DNA from: Actinomycetota bacterium
Lineage (GTDB): Bacteria; Actinomycetota; Acidimicrobiia; Acidimicrobiales; Ilumatobacteraceae
DNA: 64,000 bases
Reading direction: 5' to 3'
NCBI GenBank assembly: GCA_030645495.1
Contig: JAUSLV010000019.1
Location: 1-64,000, forward strand
A program made the translations under genes and the position numbers. Positions 15,275-28,959 of this stretch are shown here, in pieces. The notes below the pieces were generated by a model, which was not told where the DNA came from, did not search any database, and worked only from the letters and a program-made list of their open reading frames with translations. How positions within the stretch are numbered: the first letter of the stretch is position 1; the number at the start of each line of letters is the position of its first letter.

Positions 15275-17620
15275 ATGATCGCCGAACAACTCGCGGGGAA
15301 ACGCATCGCCATCACCGGCAGCACCGGGTTCGTGGGCACCGCCCTCGTCGAACGCCTGCTGCGCAGCGCCCCCGGGTGCTCGCTGGTGCTGCTCGTTCGC
15401 CCCAGCAAACGCCACGACGCAACCGAGCGCGTGCGCCGCGAAATCTTCAAGAACAACTGCTTCGACCGGCTGAAGGGCGAACTCGCCGCGGCCGGCGTGG
15501 AGACCTTCGAGGAGATGGTGGCCCGCCGCGTCGTGGCCATCGGCGGCGACGTCAGCACCGACGGCCTGGGCCTCACCGATGCCGAACGTCCGCTGTTCGC
15601 CGGCTGCGACATCATCATCCACTCCGCCGCGGCCGTGTCGTTCGACAGCCCGCTCGACAGCGCGGTGGAGATCAACCTGCTCGGCCCGGTGCGAATCGCC
15701 GAGGCCTGCCACGCGATGAACATCACGCCTCACCTGGTGGGCGTCAGCACGTGCTACGTCGCCGGCAACCGCCGCGGCCACGCGCCCGAAGCGCTGGTGA
15801 GCGAAGGCCACTGGGACATCGGCCTCAACTGGCGCAAGGAGGTCGCCGCCAGCCGGCGCCTGCGCGGCGACATCGAGGCCAAGAGCCGCACCACCGAGCA
15901 GCTCACCTTCTTCCGCAGCGAGGCCCGCAAGGAGTTGGGCGCGGCAGGCGGCCCGGCGCTGGCCTCCAAGACCGAGAACCTGCGCGAATCCTGGGTGAAG
16001 GCGCAGCTGGTGGAAGCCGGCCGCAGCCGCGCCGCCAGCGTCGGCTGGCCCGACGCGTACGCCTACACCAAGGCGCTCGGCGAACAGGCGCTCACCGAGG
16101 TGAAGGGCAACCTGCCCGTCAACATCGTGCGCCCCAGCATCATCGAATCCGCGCTCGCCGAGCCGTTCCCCGGCTGGATCCGCGGCTTCCGCATGGCCGA
16201 GCCGGTGATCCTCAGCTACGCCCGCGGCCTGCTCAGCGAGTTCCCCGGCGTGCCAGAGGGCATCGTCGACGTGATCCCGGTCGACATCGTGGTCGCCGCG
16301 ATCATCACGGTGGCCGCCACCGGCCCTTCGGCCCCGTACATCACGCAGGTGGCCAGCGGCAGCACCAACCCGCTGCGCTACAAGTCGATGGTCGACGACA
16401 TCCGCGCCTGGTTCACCGAACACCCGCTGTACGACAGCGAGGGCCAGCCGATCGTGGTGCCCGAGTGGAAGTTCCCCGCCCGCGGCCGCGTGAAGGAGCA
16501 GCTCGCCCGGGCCAAGAGTGTGGCCGCCAAGACCGAGCGGGTGCTGCAGGCCCTCCCCCTGCGCGGCAAGCAGGCCAGCTGGGCCGCCTCGCTGGAGGAG
16601 AAGAAGAACGACATCGACCGCGCGTACGAGTACGTGCAGTTGTACGGCCTCTACACCGAGTGCGAGGCCGTGTACTCGGTGGAGAAGCTGCTCACCGTGT
16701 GGGACACGCTGGATGCCACCGACCAGGCGGCGTTCAACTTCGACCCGCGCAGTGTCGACTGGACGAAGTACATCAGCGGCATCCACCTGCCCTCGATCGT
16801 GCACCACTCGCGCGCCAAGGTCACCCCGGGCAAGAGCAAGATCGACCGCACGGCCCGCCTGCGCAAGAGCGTGCTGTCCCCCGACCGCCACGTGGCCGCG
16901 TTCGACCTCGAGAACACACTGATCTCCAGCAACGTGGTGGAGAGCTACTCGTGGCTGGCCACCCGCCGCCTCAACACTCCCGAGCGCATTCGCTACGTGC
17001 TGCGCACGCTGGCCGAGGCGCCCACGCTGCAGAAGGTGGACCGCAAGGACCGCAGCGACTTCCTGCGCTTCTTCTACCGCCGCTACGAAGATGCGCCGGT
17101 CAGCCAGATCGAGGAGGACTCGCAGGAGCTGCTGTCCAACCTGATCCTCGCCAAGAGCTTCCCCGCCGGCCTGCGCCGAGTGCGCGAACACCGTGCACTG
17201 GGCCACAAGACGATCCTCATCACCGGTGCCCTCGACTTCGCGGTGGAGGGCCTGCGCCCACTGTTCGACGAGATCGTGGCCGCCAAGCTGAGCGTGCGCC
17301 CCGACGGCACCTACAGCGGCAACATGGCCGTGGTGCCGCCCACCGGCGAGACCCGCGCCGAAATCCTGGCCGACTACTGCTCGTCGGAGAACCTCCGCCT
17401 GGAGGACAGCATCGCCTACGCGGACAGCACCAGCGACCTGCCGATGCTGGAGGCCGTCGGCTTCCCTGTGGCGGTGAACCCCGAGACCCGCCTGGCAGCG
17501 ATCGCCCGCAAGCGTGGCTGGCTGGTCGAGCATTGGGACAAGGCCTCGGGCGCGCCGAAGATGTTCCTGCCACTCGGCCCGATGATGGCTGAGCGCGAGC
17601 GCAAGCGGGTGTTCCGATGA
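15275..17620 (+). CDS. Fusion: SDR-type fatty acyl-CoA reductase + HAD-IB phosphatase-like domain
   Basis: A 781-residue two-domain protein. Residues about 1-420 form an extended SDR of the male-sterility/fatty-acyl-reductase type: nucleotide motif TGSTGFVG at the N-terminus and catalytic Tyr262-x3-Lys266 (YAYTK). These enzymes reduce acyl-CoA to fatty aldehyde or alcohol with NADPH. Residues about 535-770 form a SerB-like HAD-IB domain with motif I DLENT (Asp544, Glu546), motif II ILITGA and motif IV YADSTSDLPML. Motif I normally reads DxDxT, so the second Asp is replaced by Glu. The start at 15275 follows from the -10 box; an ATG at 15254 lies inside the palindrome. It is first gene of a four-gene operon, with an ATGA overlap to the next gene. 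Substrates unknown. Confidence 0.85.
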   Translation: MIAEQLAGKRIAITGSTGFVGTALVERLLRSAPGCSLVLLVRPSKRHDATERVRREIFKNNCFDRLKGELAAAGVETFEEMVARRVVAIGGDVSTDGLGLTDAERPLFAGCDIIIHSAAAVSFDSPLDSAVEINLLGPVRIAEACHAMNITPHLVGVSTCYVAGNRRGHAPEALVSEGHWDIGLNWRKEVAASRRLRGDIEAKSRTTEQLTFFRSEARKELGAAGGPALASKTENLRESWVKAQLVEAGRSRAASVGWPDAYAYTKALGEQALTEVKGNLPVNIVRPSIIESALAEPFPGWIRGFRMAEPVILSYARGLLSEFPGVPEGIVDVIPVDIVVAAIITVAATGPSAPYITQVASGSTNPLRYKSMVDDIRAWFTEHPLYDSEGQPIVVPEWKFPARGRVKEQLARAKSVAAKTERVLQALPLRGKQASWAASLEEKKNDIDRAYEYVQLYGLYTECEAVYSVEKLLTVWDTLDATDQAAFNFDPRSVDWTKYISGIHLPSIVHHSRAKVTPGKSKIDRTARLRKSVLSPDRHVAAFDLENTLISSNVVESYSWLATRRLNTPERIRYVLRTLAEAPTLQKVDRKDRSDFLRFFYRRYEDAPVSQIEEDSQELLSNLILAKSFPAGLRRVREHRALGHKTILITGALDFAVEGLRPLFDEIVAAKLSVRPDGTYSGNMAVVPPTGETRAEILADYCSSENLRLEDSIAYADSTSDLPMLEAVGFPVAVNPETRLAAIARKRGWLVEHWDKASGAPKMFLPLGPMMAERERKRVFR

Positions 17621-18774
17621 GCCGGTTGGTGTTCTCCCGCAAGCCAGCGAAGTTCGCGATGGCGCGCATCGCCGGGGCGATCATGCCCGGCGCGGGTGCG
17701 CACGTCGGCCCGCTGGCACTGCAGTCCGACGAATCGCTCCCCCTGCCCACCCCCGACTGGGTTCGGCTGCGCCCGCGCCTGTCGGGCATCTGCGGCAGCG
17801 ACCTGTCACTGATCGACGGCAGCGCGTCGGCGTACTTCGACCCGCTGGTGAGCTACCCGTTCACCCCTGGCCACGAGGTGGTGGCCAACGTGCTGGGCGC
17901 CGACGGCAAGCCGGGCAAGCGGGTCGTGGTGGTGCCCGTGCTGTCGTGCGTCACCCGTGGCGTCTCGCCCGTGTGCCCGGCGTGCGCCACCGGCCAGATC
18001 AACCTGTGCGAGCGGGTGGCGTTCGGCCACTTCGAACCCGGCCTGCAGACCGGCTTCTGCGCCGACACCGGCGGCGGGTGGAGCAACGAGATGCTCGCCC
18101 ACCCCAGCCAGTTGGTGCACGTGCCCGACGACCTCACCGACGAGGCGGCGGTGCTCATCGAGCCCACCGCCTGCGCCGTGCACGCGGCCGCCCGCTACAC
18201 CGGCGAGCAGACCGTGATCATCGGCGCCGGCACATTGGGCCTGCTGACGCTGGCCTCGATCACCGCCACCCGTGATGCGCAGCGCAAGGCCCCGATCATC
18301 GTCACTGCTCGCTACGCAGAGCAGAAGCGCCTGGCCAAGGAGTTGGGCGCCGACATCGTGTGCACCACCGACGAGCTGCCCCGCCATGTGCGCTCGGCCA
18401 GCAAGTCGCTGGTGTTCGGCGAGCAGCTCACCTGCGGCGCACCGCACGTGATCGACTGCGTGGGTAGCAGCGACTCGCTGCAGCAGGCGCTGCAGGTCGT
18501 GGCCCCTGGCGGCGAGGTGCAGGTGGTGGGCATGCCCTCCAACGTGTCGCTGGAACTCACGTCGCTGTGGCACCGCGAAACCGCCATCCGCGGTTGCTAC
18601 GCCTACACCCACGCCGACTTCACCACCGCCATCGATGTCGTGCGCAGGCACGACCTCGGCCGGCTGGTGTCGGCCACCTATTCGCTCAAGGACTACACCG
18701 ACGCGATCGCCCACGCAGCCGCCAGCGGTCGCCGCGGTGCCGTGAAGATTGCGTTCGACATGAGAGGTAACTGA
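17617..18774 (+). CDS. Zinc-dependent medium-chain alcohol dehydrogenase
   Basis: A 385-residue MDR protein. The catalytic zinc site appears as the Cys in LSGICGSDLS, GHEVV (His-Glu) and the later Glu in VLIEPTACAVHA. The cysteine-rich lobe (VLSCVTRGVSPVCPACATGQINLCERV) resembles the structural zinc loop. The cofactor motif is VIIGAGTLGLLTLA. It overlaps the acyl-reductase stop by 4 bases (ATGA) and ends 1 bp before the LarA-like gene. An alcohol/aldehyde interconversion downstream of the acyl reductase is the obvious job, but the substrate is inferred only from the operon. Confidence 0.88.
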   Translation: MSRLVFSRKPAKFAMARIAGAIMPGAGAHVGPLALQSDESLPLPTPDWVRLRPRLSGICGSDLSLIDGSASAYFDPLVSYPFTPGHEVVANVLGADGKPGKRVVVVPVLSCVTRGVSPVCPACATGQINLCERVAFGHFEPGLQTGFCADTGGGWSNEMLAHPSQLVHVPDDLTDEAAVLIEPTACAVHAAARYTGEQTVIIGAGTLGLLTLASITATRDAQRKAPIIVTARYAEQKRLAKELGADIVCTTDELPRHVRSASKSLVFGEQLTCGAPHVIDCVGSSDSLQQALQVVAPGGEVQVVGMPSNVSLELTSLWHRETAIRGCYAYTHADFTTAIDVVRRHDLGRLVSATYSLKDYTDAIAHAAASGRRGAVKIAFDMRGN

Positions 18775-18775
18775 A

Positions 18776-20365
18776 ATGCCCCGTCCCGGATTCGTGCTCG
18801 AGGTCGATCGTTCCACGCCGTCGATCCTGTTCTGGCGCGGTGAGAACTTCAGCCTCGAGAAGCTGCCCGCGGGTCGCAGCCGCGTCATCTATCCGCCCGA
18901 GCCGCTGGACGCGATCAAGGACATCGACGGTGCGATCCGTCATGCCCTGCTGAACCCGATCGACCAGGATCCGCTGCCCGCGCTGCTGTTCCCGGGCATG
19001 AAGCTGACGATCGCGTTCGACGACGTCAGCCTGCCCCTGCCGAAGATGGAGCGCCCCGACAACCGCCAGCGCGTGATCGAGGCCGTGCTCGACCTCGTGG
19101 CCGAGGCGGGCGTCGACGACGTGCACCTGATCGCCGCGCTCGGCCTGCACAGGCGGATGCACGAGTACGAACTGCGTCACGCCCTCGGCGACCGCATCTA
19201 CGACGCGTTCCACAGCCGCGGCATGCTCTACCAGCACGACGCGGAGGATCACGACAACCTCGCGGTCATCGGCACCACCGACCACGGTGAGGTGTTGGAG
19301 ATCAACAAGCGGGCCGCAGAGAGCGACCTCGTCATCTACGTCAACATCAACTCCGTCTCGATGGACGGTGGGTGGAAGAGCATCACCACGGGCCTCGCCT
19401 CGTATCGCTGCCTCAGCTTCCACCACAACCCCGAGACGCTGGAGAACACCCGCAGCCTGATGGGCCATCGCCATCACAGCGCGTTGCACACCAGCGTGTG
19501 GCGCCTGGGCAAGGTGCTGAAGGATCACGGGCCGAAGATCTTCCAGATCGAGACCACCCTCAACACCGACATGTTCCCGAAGCCGTTCGAGTTCATCAAC
19601 AAGCGTGAGTGGGAGTGGACGGCGAAGGATCGGGCCACGTTCCTGGGCACCACCAAGGCGCTGAACCGTACGCCGATCAAGCTCGCGCGGAAGATCTTCC
19701 ACGGCATGGAGGGCCCGCACCAGATGACCAGCGTGCAGGCCGGCGAGACCGAAGCCGTGCACAAGCTGACGCTGGAACACGTGTACAAGCAGCAGTTGGT
19801 GGAAGTGCAGGGCCAGACCGACATCCTCACCATGGGCATCCCGTTCGTGTCGCCCTACAACCCCGACGGCGTGATGAACCCGGTGCTGGTGATGTGCATG
19901 GGCCTTGGGTACCTGTTCAACATGTACCGCAACAAGCCGCTGGTGCGTGAGGGCGGCGTGATCATCATGACCCACCCCACCTACCGCGACTTCAACCCCG
20001 TGCACCACCCCAGCTACATCGACTTCTTCGAGCAGGTGCTCACCGACACCACCAGCCCGGCCGAGATGTCGCGCAAGTGGGAGAAGCAGTACGCCGAGGA
20101 CGAGTGGTACAAGCACCTGTACCGCACGGGCAACGCCTACCACGGCGTGCACCCGTTCTACGCCTGGTACTGGGGTGCACACGGCCTGCAGCACGCCGGC
20201 AAGGTGATCATCGTCGGCGGCGACGCCCCCACCGTGCGCCGCCTGGGCTTCACCCCGGCCAGCACGATGGACGACGCGTTCGAGATCGCCAGCGACGTGG
20301 TGGGCCGCAACGCCACCATCACCCACCTGCACGTGCCTGCCCTGCTGGTGGCGGACGTGCAATGA
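18776..20365 (+). CDS. LarA-like (DUF2088) nickel-pincer racemase homologue with altered active site
   Basis: A 529-residue homologue of lactate racemase LarA (about 425 residues), longer at the C-terminus. The DUF2088 N-domain is recognisable: FDDVSLPLP (81-89), ALGLHRRM with His125, GGWKSITTG with Lys201, and LSFHHN (His216/217). Aligned by eye with Lactiplantibacillus LarA, Lys184 (pincer attachment), His200 (Ni ligand) and His108 are kept, but Arg75 is Leu86 and the EPH containing His174 is replaced by NIN. Loss of one of the two catalytic bases suggests a reaction other than lactate racemisation. No larB, larC or larE cofactor genes are in the window. It sits 1 bp after the dehydrogenase gene and overlaps the acyltransferase gene by 4 bases. 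Confidence 0.8.
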   Translation: MPRPGFVLEVDRSTPSILFWRGENFSLEKLPAGRSRVIYPPEPLDAIKDIDGAIRHALLNPIDQDPLPALLFPGMKLTIAFDDVSLPLPKMERPDNRQRVIEAVLDLVAEAGVDDVHLIAALGLHRRMHEYELRHALGDRIYDAFHSRGMLYQHDAEDHDNLAVIGTTDHGEVLEINKRAAESDLVIYVNINSVSMDGGWKSITTGLASYRCLSFHHNPETLENTRSLMGHRHHSALHTSVWRLGKVLKDHGPKIFQIETTLNTDMFPKPFEFINKREWEWTAKDRATFLGTTKALNRTPIKLARKIFHGMEGPHQMTSVQAGETEAVHKLTLEHVYKQQLVEVQGQTDILTMGIPFVSPYNPDGVMNPVLVMCMGLGYLFNMYRNKPLVREGGVIIMTHPTYRDFNPVHHPSYIDFFEQVLTDTTSPAEMSRKWEKQYAEDEWYKHLYRTGNAYHGVHPFYAWYWGAHGLQHAGKVIIVGGDAPTVRRLGFTPASTMDDAFEIASDVVGRNATITHLHVPALLVADVQ

Positions 20366-21390
20366 AGCTGAACAACACCCCCAGCAAGCTGAGCTCGGTG
20401 CCGCAGCTGCGCAAGGTGGCCAAGCTCGGCGACGCTGCGGGGGCTGCGGTGCAGGCCGTGCTGAAGCCGGCCAAGGCGTTGGGCTTCCCGTACCGCAAGC
20501 CATCGGTGCCCAAGGGGCAGACGGTGCCCGAGACACCCAGCAAGTTGGGCGCCGACTTCGAGACCGATTGGGCGCGCAAGGCGCCTGCCAAGGCGGTGCG
20601 CGCGATCGTCACCAACGGGCCGGTGCGGGCCGTGATCAAGCTGCTCGCCAACCCCGAGATCAATGGCCTCGACCGCCTGGCCGACCTCGAGCGGCTCGAC
20701 AAGACGCCGGCGCTGATCTTCGCGCCCAACCACCACAGCCACCTCGACACGGGCGTGATGATCGTCGCCGTGCCCGAGCCATGGCGCTCGAAGCTCGTCG
20801 TCGCCGCGGCAGCCGACTACTTCTTCGACACGAAGGTGAAGGGCACGCTCGCCGCGCTCACGCTGAACGCCTTCCCGATCGACCGCGAGGTCACCGGCCG
20901 CAAGAGCAGCGACGAGCTGCGCCGGCTGCTCGACACCGGCTGGAGCCTGGTGATCTATCCCGAAGGCGGCCGCTCGCCCGACGGGTGGGGCCAAGACTTC
21001 AAGGGCGGCGCGGCCTACCTCGCCAACCGCACCGGCGCCCCCGTGGTGCCCGTGTTCATCGACGGCACCGGCAGCATCTACGGCAAGGGTATGAAGAAGC
21101 CCAAGCCGGGCAAGAGCAAGGTCGTGTTCGGCTCGCCGCTGTACCCGATCGAGGGCGAGAGCACCCGCCGGTTCAACGCCCGCATCGAGGCAGCCGTGAC
21201 GGCACTCGGCGACGAGGCCCTCACCGACTACTGGACCTCGAAGCAGCGCGCCGCGGCCGGCACCAACCCCAAGCTCACCGGCCCCGAGTACAACGGGTGG
21301 CGCCGCCAGTGGGCGCTCGCCGAACATCGCAAGCTGGGCAAGGCCGGCCAACGCCGCCGCCAGAAGCGTCGCTGGCCCGACCTCGGCTGA
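20362..21390 (+). CDS. PlsC-type lysophospholipid acyltransferase
   Basis: A 342-residue membrane-associated acyltransferase. The catalytic NHxxxxD motif is NHHSHLD, and the glycerophosphate-binding motif is the EGGRS in YPEGGRSPDGWG, with FPIDRE and PVVPVFIDGTG blocks typical of the family. An N-terminal extension of roughly 90 residues and a very basic C-terminus (RRRQKRRW) are extra compared with plain PlsC. The ATG overlaps the LarA-like stop (ATGA). As last gene of the operon it probably esterifies an acyl chain onto the product made by the upstream enzymes; this is inference. Confidence 0.88.
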   Translation: MKLNNTPSKLSSVPQLRKVAKLGDAAGAAVQAVLKPAKALGFPYRKPSVPKGQTVPETPSKLGADFETDWARKAPAKAVRAIVTNGPVRAVIKLLANPEINGLDRLADLERLDKTPALIFAPNHHSHLDTGVMIVAVPEPWRSKLVVAAAADYFFDTKVKGTLAALTLNAFPIDREVTGRKSSDELRRLLDTGWSLVIYPEGGRSPDGWGQDFKGGAAYLANRTGAPVVPVFIDGTGSIYGKGMKKPKPGKSKVVFGSPLYPIEGESTRRFNARIEAAVTALGDEALTDYWTSKQRAAAGTNPKLTGPEYNGWRRQWALAEHRKLGKAGQRRRQKRRWPDLG

Positions 21391-21402
21391 GCCGGGCGAC
21401 TG

Positions 21403-22083
21403 TCAGTCGGCGATCGTCGCGTCGGGCAACAGCTCGGGCAACAGCTCGGCCAACAGCGTTTCGAGACGGGCGACCCGTCGTTCGAGCTGCTCGATCCGCT
21501 CGGCCGCACTGGGCCCTGCAGCGCGAACCGTGGTGGGCCGCTCGGTCGGGGCGGTGTGCGCGGTGTGGTCGTCGGCAGGCATCGCTTCGGGAAGCTCGCT
21601 GGCCTCGGCCAGCAGTTGTCGCCAGCGGTGCTCCTTCTGGCCGGGCTGGCGGGGAAGTGCTTCCACCGACCCCGCCGACACCAGCTCGAACAGCGTCGTC
21701 TCCAGCGCCTCGACGGTGGCGAACGGATGCAGCCGTTCGGTGCGAGTGCGCAGCTCGGCCGTCGTCTGCGGGCCTCGCAGCAACAACACCGCCACCACGG
21801 CAGCCTCCGGCGCCGGCAACCCCCACGCTTCGTCGGCAACCTGGCGGTAGCGGGTGACGCTACGGCCATGCGCAGGATGCACGTAGCGCACGAGGCCCTG
21901 CACCTTCAGCGCGGCGAGCGTGGCCTCGATCTCGTGCTCGCTGAGGTGCATCACGGGCTCGCGCGACGTGGACTGGTTGCACGCCGACACCAGCGCGTTC
22001 AGCGTGAGCGGGTACTGATCGGGAACAGAGCGTTCCTTCTCCAGCAGGCACCCGACCACCCGTGCTTCGACGATCGTGAGCAT
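21403..22083 (-). CDS. YceH family protein (DUF480)
   Basis: A 226-residue protein of the YceH/DUF480 family: two winged-helix domains, the first marked by LTIVEARVVGCLLEKERSVPDQYPLTLNAL and ACNQSTSREPVM, the second by LPAPEAAVVAVLLLRGPQT. A C-terminal helix with heptad leucines (AAERIEQLERRVARLETLLAELLPELL) may form a coiled coil. The family's molecular role is not established. It converges with the acyltransferase gene (12 bp) and lies 38 bp behind the LysM lipoprotein gene. Confidence 0.9.
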   Translation of the reverse strand: MLTIVEARVVGCLLEKERSVPDQYPLTLNALVSACNQSTSREPVMHLSEHEIEATLAALKVQGLVRYVHPAHGRSVTRYRQVADEAWGLPAPEAAVVAVLLLRGPQTTAELRTRTERLHPFATVEALETTLFELVSAGSVEALPRQPGQKEHRWRQLLAEASELPEAMPADDHTAHTAPTERPTTVRAAGPSAAERIEQLERRVARLETLLAELLPELLPDATIAD

Positions 22084-22121
22084 GGCCCCACCCTACGGGC
22101 GCGGGCAGCTTCGTGACGCGG

Positions 22122-22703
22122 TCAGCAGGGCAGGTTGATCTTCACGCCGACGATGAAGCTCTTGTAGCCCTTCGTCTTCATGTTGGCCAGGCCCAGCTTC
22201 TGCAGCGTGGTGCCGTAGTGGGCCGCCACCAGCCCAGGGGTCTCGCCGGACACGATCGTGTGCGTGCCGTTGATGCACGGCTCGGTGGAGGGTGCGGCCG
22301 TCGCCTCGGTGGTGGTGGTGGGCAGCGGCACGAGACCACCGGCCGGGATCTTGATGATGTCGCCCGGGAACAGCTTGTGGTCGGTGCCGCCGTTGGGCCA
22401 ACCGTTGGCAGTGGCGATCTTGTCGAGCGAAATCCCGAACATGCTGGTGATCAGTGTCATGTAGTCGCCGTACGCAACCTCGTAGACCTGCTCGTTCTGA
22501 GTGATCTGGCCCGGGTTCGGCGCGAGCGTGGTGGCCGACGGCAAGGTGCTCTGCGTGACCGGCAGGGTCTGGTAGTTCGTGGCGCCCATGTTGAGCACGG
22601 TGGTACCGCTCGCGGCGGAATCATCGCCACAGGCCGTGAGCACGCCACCTGCGCCGAGCACGAACACGCCGAGGATCAACGGTGCCAACCACTTCATTCT
22701 CAT
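22122..22703 (-). CDS. LysM-domain lipoprotein
   Basis: A 193-residue secreted protein. Lipobox LTAC (Cys25) follows a hydrophobic signal. Then come a Thr-rich linker and two LysM-like peptidoglycan-binding units: VYEVAYGDYMTLITSMFGISLDKIATANGW...LFPGDIIKIP and HTIVSGETPGLVAAHYGTTLQKLGLANM...FIVGVKINLPC. It probably tethers to membrane and cell wall. A minus-strand TACGCT box (22716-22711) lies 7 bases before the ATG, so it may be leaderless and independent of gltBD, from which a terminator separates it. Confidence 0.87.
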   Translation of the reverse strand: MRMKWLAPLILGVFVLGAGGVLTACGDDSAASGTTVLNMGATNYQTLPVTQSTLPSATTLAPNPGQITQNEQVYEVAYGDYMTLITSMFGISLDKIATANGWPNGGTDHKLFPGDIIKIPAGGLVPLPTTTTEATAAPSTEPCINGTHTIVSGETPGLVAAHYGTTLQKLGLANMKTKGYKSFIVGVKINLPC

Positions 22704-22730
22704 GTCGTACAGCGTAGTTGCCAGGCGCTC

Positions 22731-22751
22731 GCAGGGGGCGTCGCCCCCTGC
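22731..22751 (-). terminator. Hairpin terminator after gltBD
   Basis: Arms GCAGGGGGCG and CGCCCCCTGC are perfect reverse complements around a single T, giving a very GC-rich hairpin. It lies 22 bases after the gltD stop and before the LysM lipoprotein gene. There is no U-tract, as usual in high-GC actinobacteria. Confidence 0.7.
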
Positions 22752-22772
22752 GGGGCAGGGGTCACACGAGCG

Positions 22773-24219
22773 TCACAGCAGGGGTCGTGCCGTCGGCGGG
22801 ATCGGTGCCGGCAGCTGCGTCTCGCCCATCAGCCAACGGTCGACGCCGGCCGCACACGAGCGCCCCTCGGCGATGGCCCACACGATCAGGCTCTGCCCGC
22901 GGCCCATGTCGCCGGCCACGAACACGCCGGGCACGTTCGACATGTAGTTGGCGTTGCGGGCGACGTTGCCGCGCTCGTCGAAGGCCACGCCAAGGCTCTG
23001 CAGCCAGCTGCCCTTCTCCGGGCCGACGAACCCCATCGCCAGGAACACGTAGTCGGCGGGCAATTCGCGGTCGGTGCCCTCCACCTTCTCGAACTTGCCG
23101 TTCACCATCTGCACCTCGTGCAGCAGCAACGCCCGCACACGCCCGTCCTCGCCTGGTAGGAAGCGCTCGGTGTTCACGCTGTAGAGGCGCTCGCCGCCTT
23201 CCTCGTGGGCGCTGGTGACCTTGTAGACCATCGCGAACTGCGGCCACGGGTTACCCGCGCCGTTCCGCTTGGTGGGCGGCTGCGGCATGATCTCCAGCTG
23301 CGTCACCGAGGCGGCGCCCTGGCGGTGGGCGGTGCCCAGGCAGTCGGCGCCGGTGTCGCCGCCGCCGATGATCACGACGTGCTTGCCCTCCACGTGGATC
23401 GGCGAGCGATCGAGATCGCCCTGCTGCACCCGGTTCGCGTAGGGCAGGTACTCCATCGCCTGGTGGATGCCGCCCAGCTCACGGCCGGGAATGGTGAGGT
23501 CGCGACGGTCGGTGGCACCGCAGGCCAGCACGATCGCGTCGTACGACGCCAGCAGCACCTCGATGTCGACGCCATCGCCCACGGCCGCGTTGACGCGGAA
23601 CTCGGTGCCCTCGGCCTCCATCTGCTCGATGCGCCGATCCACGTGGCGCTTCTCCATCTTGAACTCGGGAATGCCGTAGCGCAGCAGGCCACCGATGCGA
23701 TCGGCACGCTCGAGCACCACCACGTCGTGGCCGGCGCGAGTGAGCTGCTGTGCCGAGGCCAAGCCGGCCGGGCCGCTGCCGATCACGACGACGCGCTTGC
23801 CGGTCTTCACCGTGGGCAGTTCGGGCTTCACCCAGCCTTCGTTCCACGCGCGGTCGATGATCTCCACCTCGACCTGCTTGATCGCCACAGGGTCGCCGTT
23901 GATGCCCACCACGCACGCGCTCTCGCACGGGGCCGGGCACAGCCGACCGGTGAACTCGGGGAAGTTGTTGGTGGCGTGCAGCCGGTCGATGGCGTCACGC
24001 CAGTGGTCGCGGTAGGCGAGGTCGTTCCAGTCGGGGATCAGGTTGCCCAGCGGGCAGCCGTTGTTGCAGAACGGGATGCCGCAATCCATGCAACGCCCGG
24101 CCTGATGGTTCAGCTCGGCCGCAGGGAACGGTTCGTAGACCTCCTTCCAGTCGCGCAGGCGCACGGCCACCGGCCGGTGCCCCGCGGTCGTGCGGTCCCA
24201 CTGCAGGAATCCAGTCGTC

Positions 24220-24227
<8 letters not shown>
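22773..24227 (-). CDS. gltD: Glutamate synthase, small (beta) subunit
   Basis: FAD- and Fe-S-containing subunit that passes electrons from NAD(P)H to GltB for glutamate synthesis; 484 residues, normal length. The N-terminal cysteine clusters are [16 protein letters not shown] and [11 protein letters not shown]. The FAD site is [16 protein letters not shown] and the NAD(P) site [15 protein letters not shown]. The C-terminal [23 protein letters not shown] is a typical flavoprotein ending. Its start overlaps the gltB end by 8 bases. The pair assimilates ammonia together with glutamine synthetase, which is not in this window. Confidence 0.96.
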
Positions 24228-28794
<4,567 letters not shown>

Positions 28795-28959
28795 CGAGTT
28801 CTGCTCCACGAGTCGGTGGTGACACAAGGGTCGGGTGAACGGCTGTGGCGCACGGGACGACGCTGGCCCGAACGGTTGCCGCAATGCTACGAGCTGGCGC
28901 GCCGATCGCGCCAGGCGATTCGGGGGTGGCACCACCACCAGGGTCGTATGCTCGCCGTT

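Noticed and set aside
15236-17533. 765-codon minus-strand open frame opposite the acyl reductase
   Set aside because: The plus strand carries SDR and HAD motifs throughout; the minus frame has none.
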